Notes under the pieces: generated by a model
The model's database searches: none
What the model was told of the DNA's origin: nothing
The model's input: only the letters and a program-made list of their open reading frames with translations
In this document: positions 1-5,698 of the stretch, piece after piece
How positions within the stretch are numbered: the stretch's first letter is position 1
How the letters are laid out: each line of letters starts with the position of its first letter
Assembly: GCA_002898935.1 (NCBI GenBank)
Contig: BEII01000125.1
Span: forward strand, 1-5,794
Origin: a bacterium HR32
GTDB taxonomy: Bacteria > Sysuimicrobiota > Sysuimicrobiia > Sysuimicrobiales > Sysuimicrobiaceae
Reading direction: 5' to 3'
Length of the DNA: 5,794 nucleotides
Made by a program: the position numbers and the translations under genes

Positions 1-170
1 TTCCAAGCGGCTTCGGAGGGCAGCCCCAGCACCGCACGGTGTTCCGTCCCGGGTTTACGGCTTCGGGGAGGCAGGAATCCCGGCCGACCCTGCGGGTGCG
101 CAATAAAAGGGGGGGCCGGGGTCGTCCTTGGCCTGTAGAAGGTCGCATCCTGCGGGAGGGGGGAAGGGTC
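1..170. other. left-edge region without an assigned gene; small inverted repeat at 30-41
   Basis: No gene could be supported here. One plus-strand frame stays open from base 2 to a TAA at 104-106 and could be the tail of a gene lying outside the window, but its residues match no family I recognise. An inverted repeat, CACCG-CA-CGGTG, lies at 30-41; its 2-base spacer is too short for a normal RNA hairpin, so it may be an operator or chance. The OsmC gene extends in frame up to an ATG at 39, but that extension is arginine/glycine-rich and unlike the family, so I treat it as non-coding leader. A purine run at 154-168 is the ribosome-binding site of the next gene. No convincing -35/-10 pair was found. 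Confidence 0.4.
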
Positions 171-731
171 GTGAGGACAGAGAACAGCTTGAACGGAGTG
201 AACGTGGAGCAACTGGTGCAGACCGTGGAGGCCATCAAGGCGAATCCGGGCCTTGCGCGGTTCACCTTCCGTGCCACCAGCGAGTGGGTGGGCGGCGGCC
301 GGTCCCGGACGACGGTCCAGGGTTTCTACGGAGCCGGGCAGGAGGATACCTCACGCACCCGGCCCTTCGTCCTGGAGGGGGACGAGCCGCCGGTGCTGCT
401 GGGCACGAACGCGGCCCCCAACGCGGTCGAAGCGGTGCTGCACGCTCTGGCGTCCTGCTTGGCGGTGGGCTTCGTCTACAACGCCGCCGCCCGCGGCATC
501 CGGGTGGACAGCCTGGAGTTCACGTTGGACGGCGACGTCGACCTCCACGGCTTCCTGGGGTTGTCAGACCGAGTGCGTCCCGGGTACCAGGGAATCCGGG
601 TGGCGTACCGCGTGAAGGCCGACGCGCCCAGGGAGGAGATCGTCGCCCTTTGCGACCACGTCCAGAAGACCTCCCCGGTGCTGGACATCCTGCGCAATGC
701 GGTTCCCGTGACGGTGAAACTGGAACCGTGA
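171..731 (+). CDS. OsmC family protein (peroxiredoxin-like thiol protein)
   Basis: Predicted cytosolic protein of 186 residues, of normal length for the OsmC/Ohr superfamily, whose characterised members reduce organic or inorganic hydroperoxides through two cysteines. Seen in the sequence: the first conserved cysteine, C96, lies in LASCLAVGF at the start of the central helix after the AAPNAVEAVLHAL segment; the second, C161, lies in ALCDHVQKTSPVLDIL, the usual site near the C-terminus before a final beta strand (VPVTVKLE). The GTG start at 171 is preferred because GGGAGGGGGGAAGGG lies just upstream at 154-168 and the residues after it fit the family, whereas an ATG at 39 would add 44 low-complexity residues. 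The next gene starts about 108 bases downstream on the same strand. The C-x-x-x-x-x-x-SPV form of the second site resembles the YhfA/OsmC-like branch more than Ohr, so the substrate is open. Confidence 0.9.
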   Translation: MRTENSLNGVNVEQLVQTVEAIKANPGLARFTFRATSEWVGGGRSRTTVQGFYGAGQEDTSRTRPFVLEGDEPPVLLGTNAAPNAVEAVLHALASCLAVGFVYNAAARGIRVDSLEFTLDGDVDLHGFLGLSDRVRPGYQGIRVAYRVKADAPREEIVALCDHVQKTSPVLDILRNAVPVTVKLEP

Positions 732-839
732 AGGGCGGGAGAGGGCGGAAGCCTGTTTGGCTGGAACTTCGGGCAGTTTCCGGGAGGACGGGACCCGCGG
801 GCCATGCGGGCGGGGCGAAACGGGGAGCCGGAGAGGGAG

Positions 840-1424
840 ATGGTGGAGGCGGCGGGGCCTGCTCTGGGCTATGAGGAGTGCGTCCAGCCGCACCTGGATT
901 ACCTGTACGGTGTGGCGATCCGTCTGTGTGGGAACCGGACGGCCGCGGAGGATCTCCTACAGGACGCGCTGCTGCGGGCCTTCCGGGCATTCGGGAGCCT
1001 AAGAGACCGCGAGCACCCTCGCCGGTGGCTCACCCGGGTCCTCACCAGCGCCTTCTACGACCGGATCCGGATCGAGATGGGCGACGCCCTGTACCGGGCG
1101 GTGGACGAAGAATTCGACCTGTTCGACAAGATCGCCGAGGAGGACCCGTTCCCGTACTCGGACCGGCTGCACCTGGACTTCCTGGACCTGTTCGACGACA
1201 CGCGGATCCTGGAGGTGCTCGGGAGGTTACTCCCCCAGCAGCGGCTGGCGGTGATCCTGGCCTACGTCTATGGGTTCACGGCCAAGGAGATCGGCGAGAT
1301 AAGCGGGAGGCCTGTGGGGACCGTCCTGAGCTGGCTCCACCGGGGCCGCAAGCAACTGGAACGGGAGCTGTGGGAGTACGCCGTGGACCATCACCTCATC
1401 GCCGAAGGGCGGGTTCGGTCGTGA
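840..1424 (+). CDS. ECF (extracytoplasmic function) RNA polymerase sigma factor
   Basis: Alternative sigma-70 factor of 194 residues. Region 2 spans about residues 15-77 (LDYLYGVAIRLCGN, AAEDLLQDALLRAFRAF, HPRRWLTRVLTSAFYDRIR) and binds core polymerase and the -10 element. Region 4 spans about 120-181 (ILEVLGRLLPQQRLAVILAYVYGFTAKEIGEI, then GTVLSWLHRGRKQLERELWEYA) and carries the helix-turn-helix for the -35 element. The acidic linker containing EEDPFPYSDRLHLDFLDLF is typical of ECF groups paired with zinc-binding anti-sigma factors, such as the SigR-like groups. There is no region 1.1 or 3, as expected for ECF. The start at ATG 840 follows the purine run GAGAGGGAGA; ATG 804 is in frame and would add 12 residues, and GTG 843 is also possible. 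Its stop overlaps the anti-sigma start (GTGA), implying coupled translation and a regulator pair. Confidence 0.92.
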   Translation: MVEAAGPALGYEECVQPHLDYLYGVAIRLCGNRTAAEDLLQDALLRAFRAFGSLRDREHPRRWLTRVLTSAFYDRIRIEMGDALYRAVDEEFDLFDKIAEEDPFPYSDRLHLDFLDLFDDTRILEVLGRLLPQQRLAVILAYVYGFTAKEIGEISGRPVGTVLSWLHRGRKQLERELWEYAVDHHLIAEGRVRS

Positions 1425-1660
1425 TCAGCTGCACGGAGGCCGTGGCCCGGCTGTGGGCATACCTGGACCGCAACCTGGGCCGGCTGGAGGAGCAAGAACT
1501 GGAAGGGCACCTGGGGCTGTGCCGGCACTGCTGCGGGGAGCTGGAGTTCGCCCGCCACCTGCGGGCCTTGCTGCGGCGGTCCGGGGCTGCCGTCGCGCTG
1601 CCCGGGGAGACCCGCGCGAGACTGGAGGCGTTGATCCGCGAGCTGGGAGGGCAGAGATGA
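1421..1660 (+). CDS. zinc-binding anti-sigma factor (ZAS / zf-HC2 type), cytosolic
   Basis: Small protein of 79 residues. It shows the ZAS zinc signature: an early cysteine (C4 in ISCTEA), then H30-x3-C34-x2-C37 in GHLGLCRHCCGEL, followed by a second helix and a C-terminal helix ending LIRELGGQR. In this family (RsrA, ChrR and relatives) the N-terminal helices wrap the cognate ECF factor and the H-C-C cluster with the early cysteine binds zinc; in RsrA, thiol oxidation expels zinc and frees the sigma factor. No membrane segment is present, so sensing is probably intracellular. An extra cysteine, C38, sits next to the CxxC. The GTG start at 1421 overlaps the sigma stop, and its TGA at 1658-1660 overlaps the next gene's ATG at 1657. 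Whether it responds to oxidation, as RsrA does, or to another signal is inference. Confidence 0.88.
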   Translation: MISCTEAVARLWAYLDRNLGRLEEQELEGHLGLCRHCCGELEFARHLRALLRRSGAAVALPGETRARLEALIRELGGQR

Positions 1661-2481
1661 GCCAGCGTGCGCAGGCTGGCCCGCAGCCGCAGGACCTGCT
1701 GGGCCAGCAAGCGATCAAGGATCTGGTCCGGGAGGCCTACCGGAACGCGGTGGGCGCGGCGTCTCGGGCGGCGGAGCGTTTGTACAGCCCCGGACAGCTC
1801 GCGCGGCTTCCCCGGGGCGCCATCGAGCAGGCTCTGGGCGTGGGCAACCCCGTCCGGGCAGCGGGGTTGCAGGAGGGAGAGACGGTGGTTGACCTTGGCT
1901 GCGGCGGGGGCATCGACACGATCCTCGCGGCGCAGGAGGTGGCGCCCCAAGGCAGGGCCATCGGTCTGGACATGCTGCCGGAGATGCTGGAGGCGGCCGC
2001 CCGGCACGCACGGGAGGCCGGAGTCGCGAACGTGGAGTGGGTGCTCGGGGAGATCGAGGCGATCCCGCTGCCCCCGGCGAGCGTGGACGTCGCGTTGAGC
2101 AACGGCGTAATTAACCTCTCGCCCCGCAAGTCCCGGGTCTTCGCGGAGGTCTACCGCATCCTAAGGCCGGGCGGTCGGATGGTGGTGGCGGACGTCGTCA
2201 TGGACGAGGACCTGCCCGCCGACGTGATGACCAGCCCTGCGGCGTGGGCGGGTTGCCTGTCGGGCGCCCTGGCGGAGCGTGTCTTCGTCAACAAGCTGCA
2301 GAAGGCCGGCTTCGTCGAGATCGAGCGGGGTGAGGTGCTGCCGTTCGGCGTGGACGAGTGCGAGCAGTACCCGTTGTTCACGCCGGAGCTCATCGCCCTC
2401 ATGCGCCGGCTGATCCCTCCCGAGCGACAGCCCTCCGTGGCGCGGTCTGTGATCTTCCGGGCGCGCAAGCCGCGGGCGTGA
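1657..2481 (+). CDS. class I SAM-dependent methyltransferase, ArsM/AS3MT-like but lacking key arsenic-binding cysteines
   Basis: Protein of 274 residues with a Rossmann-type methyltransferase core. Motif I is VVDLGCGGGID at 77-87; an acidic SAM-ribose site follows in AIGLDMLPEML (D105); GEIEAIPLP at 131-139 and the SNGVINLSP loop at 148-156 are strongly like arsenite methyltransferases, as is WAGCLSGAL at 197-205. In ArsM/AS3MT three cysteines bind As(III): one before motif I (in a GCG-type segment), one in SNCVINL, and one in the ECLGGAL-type segment. Here they are V62, G150 and C200, so only one remains. The substrate may therefore not be arsenite. The start at ATG 1657 overlaps the anti-sigma stop and has GGGAGG at 1645-1650, 6 bases upstream. 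Automated tools may call it arsenite methyltransferase; I would call it ArsM-like only. Confidence 0.85.
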   Translation: MSQRAQAGPQPQDLLGQQAIKDLVREAYRNAVGAASRAAERLYSPGQLARLPRGAIEQALGVGNPVRAAGLQEGETVVDLGCGGGIDTILAAQEVAPQGRAIGLDMLPEMLEAAARHAREAGVANVEWVLGEIEAIPLPPASVDVALSNGVINLSPRKSRVFAEVYRILRPGGRMVVADVVMDEDLPADVMTSPAAWAGCLSGALAERVFVNKLQKAGFVEIERGEVLPFGVDECEQYPLFTPELIALMRRLIPPERQPSVARSVIFRARKPRA

Positions 2482-2482
2482 G

Positions 2483-2514
2483 CTGAGGGGCGAGTTCCGG
2501 CGTGACTCCCTCAG
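2483..2514. terminator. hairpin between convergent genes, possible bidirectional terminator
   Basis: CTGAGGG at 2483-2489 pairs perfectly with CCCTCAG at 2508-2514, leaving a long loop of about 18 bases; one G-T pair could extend the stem inward. It sits in the 58-base gap between the stop of the plus-strand methyltransferase (2481) and the inferred stop of the minus-strand DsbA-like gene (2540), where a shared terminator is expected. There is no T-run on either side, so it is not a classical intrinsic terminator. The call rests on position and symmetry only. Confidence 0.35.
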
Positions 2515-2539
2515 GCGTTGGGGCCGGGTGGGGAGGACG

Positions 2540-3283
2540 TCACGTGGCCCAGAACTCTTCACCCCGACGGGTCGCCTTTGCACCCGTCCCTCTGCGGCCA
2601 GGGCGAGCAGATGCTGCCGCATTGCCTCCAAGGGCTGTCGGTACACCTCCGCCAGCTCCCGGGTGGTCAGCGGACCGTACGCGGACAGCACCGTGGGGAC
2701 GTCTCGGGCCGGGTGCTCTTCCAGGTCCGGTGCCAGCTGGTGGAGCACCTGGCGGAAGGTGGCAAAAGACCGGTGGCCCACGACCAGGACAGGGCGGTCT
2801 ACGCCGGGGAGGCTCACCGGGCTTTCGCGGCGGAAGAGGAACGTGGGGAACCCGGTGACCCCGTATCTGCGGCACTCCGCCAAGTCCTCCTGGAAGGCGG
2901 CTTCCGCGGCGCCGCTCGCCAGGTCCGCTTGCATGCGTGGGAGGTCCAGCCCGGGGACCTCTTGGGCCAGGGCCAGGTACACCTCTGGCAGGGAGATGAT
3001 TCTGCGCTCGGTGAGGGCCGCGCGCCGCATCCGCCGGAGGTAACGCTCTCCGACGTCCTCGCCCTGGAGGAAGGCAGCCTTGACGGCCCGGCAGGCCGGC
3101 CAGGTGGAGAAGTGCGGGTCCGTGATGTCCTCCATGAGCCGCTCGTCGATGGGCTGGCAGGACCGTTCGCTCACCATACGCCAGTGCGGGGCCACCTCGG
3201 CGGTGGTGCGGATGTCGTTCAGGCTGTCGTAGAACTCGGCCATGTCGCGAACCAGGCCTCCCATCCACCTCAACCTTTGCCAT
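2540..3283 (-). pseudogene. DsbA-like thioredoxin-fold protein with C-terminal winged-helix-like domain; N-terminal CxxC segment missing and frameshifted
   Basis: The minus-strand frame beginning at TTG 3273 or ATG 3264 encodes the body of a DsbA/FrnE-like protein: MGGLVRDMAEFYDSLNDI, a helical insert with WPACRAVKAA, then YGVTGFPTFLF (residues 138-147, counted from TTG 3273) with the cis-proline loop. From about residue 190, GPLTTRELAEVY and the following helix resemble a winged helix-turn-helix. The expected start, ATG 3281-3283, has a strong RBS (GGGGGGAGGT, plus coordinates 3288-3297) and overlaps the upstream stop as TGATG, but it encodes only MAKVEV before falling out of frame with MGGLV. 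About 25-30 residues holding beta-1 and CxxC are absent. Near 2562-2565 a G is probably missing too: restoring it gives VGGEEFWAT and a stop at 2540, otherwise the frame runs on antisense to the methyltransferase. It is a pseudogene, an active-site-less protein from an internal start, or a sequence error. Confidence 0.72.
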
Positions 3284-3889
3284 CAGGACCTCCCCCCTGT
3301 TGCGGTTGCCGTGTCCGTGCCGCCTCGGCCACGAGGAGGAAACCCCGTGGGGGAGCCCGCCTGCTCTGCCCCCACCTGGAGCAGGCCGGCTTCCCGCAGC
3401 CAGCGCTGGGCGAGGGCCGCCTCTCCCTTGCCCGCCACCTCCACGAGAACCCGGCCCGCGGGCAGGAGCAACGGGGGCAGGGCGGCGAACACCTGGTGCC
3501 AGTTCGCGGGCCGAGCCCAGAGGTCAGGCTGGCGGATGAGGACAAGGTGGAATCGGCCCACAACTTCAGGGGAAAGGCGGGCTGCATCCTCGCACAGGAA
3601 GGTCAGGTGCGGCCATCGGCTGCGGGCGTGGACGAGGGCTCCTCGTCCAGGTCCACACCCACGTACTCGGGCACGCCCTTGTGCAGCCACAGCCCGGCGT
3701 CCTCGGCGGTCCCGCGGCCGATCTCCAACAGGCGAAGACCAGTCCCCCGGGCAGCCGGCGCCACGGGTGGCCTACGAAACGGGCCCGGGCACCCTCGCGG
3801 GCGGGGTGGGCGCGGTCAGCACCGCTCCGCGTCCCAGCTAGCCGGTGGCGTCGGGGACGCCAAGGGGCCTTCTCGATCGGCTGTGCCAC
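3283..3889 (-). pseudogene. class I SAM-dependent methyltransferase split across three frames
   Basis: Read on the minus strand, a methyltransferase is distributed over three frames. The first part, from GTG 3889 to about 3749, ends FVGHPWRRLPG. The second holds motif I, GLRLLEIGRGTAEDAGLWL, and the post-motif acidic strand YVGVDLDEE. The third, to the stop at 3283, contains WPHLTFLCEDAARL, FHLVLIRQPDLW, LLLPAGRVLVEV and QRWLREAGLLQVG, the order expected for the rest of a Rossmann methyltransferase. Adding one base in the C-run at 3744-3748 and one near 3636-3640 joins them into about 202 residues. Motif I has R in place of the usual C or S of GCG/GSG. The start follows the DUF6069-type gene by 10 bases, with TGAGG at that gene's stop as a likely RBS; the stop overlaps the next ATG. 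The substrate is unknown; the N-terminal 35 residues are the least certain part. Confidence 0.68.
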
Positions 3890-3899
3890 AGCGGAGACC

Positions 3900-4334
3900 T
3901 CAGCCTTCGCCGCTGCGGGGCAGGACGCCTCCCGTGAGGAACCACGTGGAAGCGAGCCACGGAGGGACGTGGAGGGCCGCCAGGATCCACGGCGCGTGCG
4001 GGGGCACCGGCGACAGCTGGGACGGGGGGCTGATGGCGAGCAGGAGGTCGGGGATCCACGACAGCACCAACACCCCCAGGGCGACCTGACGGAAGGTGTG
4101 GGCAGGCCGCGCCGCGTACCGCCGCAGCGCGGCGAACACCAGGGCGGCGCCCGTGGCCCCCACCGCCGTCCAGAGGAACACCGCGGGTCGTGTGAGGGGC
4201 TCGAAGGACGTCACCGGGAAGGCGGATGTGGCCGCAAGCCGGAGGAGCTCGTTGGCCACAGCGGAGCTGAGCAGGCTCAGAGCCCAGCCCCGCCAGACGG
4301 ACGGGGCCGGGTGCGGCAGCACGCGCTCGGACAT
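3900..4334 (-). CDS. four-helix integral membrane protein, DUF6069-like
   Basis: Protein of 144 residues with four predicted membrane segments at about 16-38, 51-70, 81-102 and 114-137, so it should sit in the cytoplasmic membrane with both ends on the same side. Features resembling the DUF6069 family are the small helix followed by FEPLTRPAVFLWTAVGATGA, the positively charged RRYAARP loop after helix 2, and FRQVALGVLVLSWIPDLLL in helix 3. The function of that family is not established. The start at ATG 4334 is secure: AGGAGGT lies 8 bases upstream (plus coordinates 4343-4349). The gene is intact, unlike both downstream neighbours, and follows the PPOX-type gene by 63 bases. The family assignment is from recall of its pattern and should be treated as probable; the membrane topology is clear. 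Confidence 0.75.
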   Translation of the reverse strand: MSERVLPHPAPSVWRGWALSLLSSAVANELLRLAATSAFPVTSFEPLTRPAVFLWTAVGATGAALVFAALRRYAARPAHTFRQVALGVLVLSWIPDLLLAISPPSQLSPVPPHAPWILAALHVPPWLASTWFLTGGVLPRSGEG

Positions 4335-4380
4335 GCTCCCTTACCTCCTCAGGGTTTCGGAACGGCGTTCTTCCGTCTGG

Positions 4381-4392
4381 CCGCACGTGCGG
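4381..4392. promoter_or_regulatory. perfect 12-bp palindrome in an intergenic gap
   Basis: CCGCACGTGCGG reads identically on both strands and lies in the 63-base gap between the PPOX-type and DUF6069-like genes, just after the former's stop. It could be an operator for a dimeric regulator or part of a processing or attenuation structure. Symmetry does not extend to the flanking bases. In such GC-rich DNA a 12-base palindrome can occur by chance, so this is only a candidate. Confidence 0.25.
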
Positions 4393-4397
4393 GCGCT

Positions 4398-4883
4398 TCA
4401 CGGGCGTACCTCCTCCGGTGGACCGCACCGGCCCGTGGTCCAGTCGCACACCGGGGCGGCCTCTGCCTCCCAGCGCCACACGTCCGCGGAGACCAGGTGG
4501 AGCTCGTAGTACACCGGAGCCCCAAGGCGCCGCCGCCCGAGCCGGTTCAGGAGGCTCACCAGCCGGAATGCGATCCGGTACTTGGTGGCCAGGGCTTCTT
4601 CCGCGCGGCGGCACAACTCGGGGTCGGACAGGCGACGGGCGGTGGCGTCCTTCCAGGGGCCCAGAGGCCGGCCGCGCGCGTCGCTGACTGCCACCCGCAC
4701 CCGGGGCTGGGCGCGGATCCGCTTCGCCTTGCCCGTTCGGGACCCCGTACGGACTACCAGCTTTCCGTCCATCACCGCACACCAGACGGGCGTGCGGACC
4801 TCCTGTCCGTTGCGCCGGTACGTGGCGAGGACGAGGTACCGGGGCCCGCCGCCCTGGAGGAGATCCACCCACGCGTCACGCAC
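4398..4883 (-). CDS. PPOX-class (pyridoxamine phosphate oxidase fold) oxidoreductase, probably F420- or flavin-dependent
   Basis: Protein of 161 residues with the split beta-barrel fold of the PNPOx-like/F420-dependent superfamily. Diagnostic segments are YLVLATYRRNGQEVRTPVW at 16-34 (beta strands with the TPVW motif), DGKLVVRTGSRTGKAKRIR at 39-57, with T46 and the K52/R55 phosphate-binding region, and PRVRVAVSDARGRPLGPW at 60-77. This order matches the Rv2061-type group of probable F420-dependent enzymes. Members bind FMN or F420 and reduce diverse substrates; the substrate here is unknown. The C-terminal extension with YYELHLVSADVWRW closes the barrel, and the last 20 residues hold two cysteines (VCDWTTGRC). 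The GTG start at 4883 overlaps the upstream DsbA-like stop by 8 bases and has AGGAGGT 8 bases upstream. Using F420 would require F420 biosynthesis genes elsewhere. Confidence 0.87.
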   Translation of the reverse strand: MRDAWVDLLQGGGPRYLVLATYRRNGQEVRTPVWCAVMDGKLVVRTGSRTGKAKRIRAQPRVRVAVSDARGRPLGPWKDATARRLSDPELCRRAEEALATKYRIAFRLVSLLNRLGRRRLGAPVYYELHLVSADVWRWEAEAAPVCDWTTGRCGPPEEVRP

Positions 4884-5504
4884 GGGCGCGCACCTCCTCC
4901 AGCCAGCGCACCAGCCGGTGGTACGGCTGGGCTCCCACGAGGGTGCCCCGGCCTTCCGCCACCAGGGTGGGGACCCCCGTGATCCCGTAGATCCGCGCCC
5001 GAGCCAAGTCGCGCTCCACCAGCTCCTGCACCTCCGGGCTGTGGTAGTCCCGTTCCCACCGGACACGTCCAGCCCCACGTCCTTGGCGCACTCCCGCAGG
5101 ACGTCGAAGTCTGCGATGTTGCGGCACTCCGTGAGGTGTGCCCGCTGGACGCGGTCGAACATGTCCCCGTGGGCGGCGTGTCCGCCTTGGACTTCCGCGG
5201 CCTTGCAGGCCTTCAGCCCGGGCATGGACCACGGGTAGTCGAAAGGCCGGGTCGCCATGAGGCCCGCGCGGATCCGGTGCTGGTCGTCGTTCCGGTTGGC
5301 GGCCCGCCAGTGCTCCAGGATCTCCGCCTTCCCCGCCTCCTTGGACCCGAAGATGGCCACGATGGCGTCCGGGGTCGGGGCCAGGGCGAAGCACCGATGC
5401 TCTACCACCACGTCCGGGTGCTCCTCCACGAGGCGCCGGACGCGGGGAGACAACGCGTAGCACCACCCGCACAACACGTCGTGGAAGAACTCCACCCGGA
5501 TCAC
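4876..5504 (-). pseudogene. DsbA/FrnE-like thioredoxin-fold oxidoreductase (CGWC) with one frameshift
   Basis: From GTG 5504 the protein begins VIRVEFFHDVLCGWCYALSP, the beta-1 strand and CxxC active site (C12-G-W-C15) of the DsbA superfamily, FrnE/HCCA-isomerase-like branch. The helical insert follows (about 60-145, with PGLKACKAAEVQG, HLTECRNIADFDVL). The frame is broken after residue 147 (LDV): the remaining part, RWERDYHSPEVQELVERDL and then YGITGVPTLV with the cis-proline loop and a final helix ending EEVRARA, lies in another frame and stops at 4876. Restoring one base at about 5059-5063 gives 209 residues, a normal length. There is no signal peptide, so it would act in the cytoplasm. 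The GTG overlaps the stop of a short upstream ORF (GTGA), with AGGAG 5 bases upstream. If the shift is real, the product would read on in frame into the PPOX-type coding region. Confidence 0.78.
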
Positions 5505-5698
5505 GGCTGCTCCTCGCGGAGGATGGCTTCCACCTGTTCCCGGGCGCGGGCCAGCACCTCGCGGATCCTGGCCAGCCGGCGGGCCGGGCCATGGCGGCGC
5601 CCGCAGCGGGAGCACCCGCGGTGTGGCGGTCGTGGCACGAGGGGCGGGCGGTGGCTGTGCCCGTGGGCCGCACCCTGGCGGACGGCCTCGCGGTACAC
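5501..5698 (-). CDS. short hypothetical ORF, possibly the tail of a truncated gene
   Basis: I do not recognise this protein. The C-terminal third (ARIREVLARAREQVEAILRE) is a strongly amphipathic, coiled-coil-like helix, and the TGA overlaps the GTG of the DsbA-like gene, as in a real operon. The N-terminal part from GTG 5698 is histidine/arginine/proline-rich, has a CSRCG pair, and lies opposite the threonine dehydratase-like sequence on the plus strand, so it is probably not genuine coding sequence. The real gene may have begun further upstream and been cut at about 5590-5610. A regulator with a C-terminal helix is one possibility, but there is no domain evidence. The stop position is better supported than the start. 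Confidence 0.35.
   Translation of the reverse strand: MYREAVRQGAAHGHSHRPPLVPRPPHRGCSRCGRRHGPARRLARIREVLARAREQVEAILREEQP

Noticed and set aside
72..100. GGAAT at 74-78 as a SigR-type promoter for the OsmC gene
   Set aside because: The -10 position does not hold GTT, and the OsmC start is far downstream.
39..170. N-terminal extension of the OsmC gene from ATG 39
   Set aside because: It lacks an RBS and is low-complexity; GTG 171 has a strong RBS and gives the normal family length.
721..790. Possible ECF -35 elements (GGAACC at 722-727, GGAAC at 763-767) upstream of the sigma gene
   Set aside because: No CGTC- or GTT-like -10 element occurs at 16-18 bases from either, so autoregulation by the ECF factor is not supported by sequence.
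2161..2539. Continuation of the DsbA-like frame beyond 2540 across the ArsM-like gene
   Set aside because: The residues lose any family resemblance after about 2563 and are antisense to a well-supported methyltransferase; one missing base explains the lost stop better.
2518..4089. Long plus-strand open frame of 523 codons
   Set aside because: It is antisense to the DsbA-like and methyltransferase genes, has no family-like motifs, and exists because GC-rich codons rarely form stops on the opposite strand.
3838..4872. Long minus-strand open frame of 344 codons
   Set aside because: It is a shifted-frame shadow of the PPOX-type and DUF6069-like genes, rich in R, G and P, without domains.
3681..4982. 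Long plus-strand open frame of 433 codons
   Set aside because: It lies opposite the DUF6069-like and PPOX-type genes, whose starts, RBS and motifs are convincing; its own residues are low-complexity.
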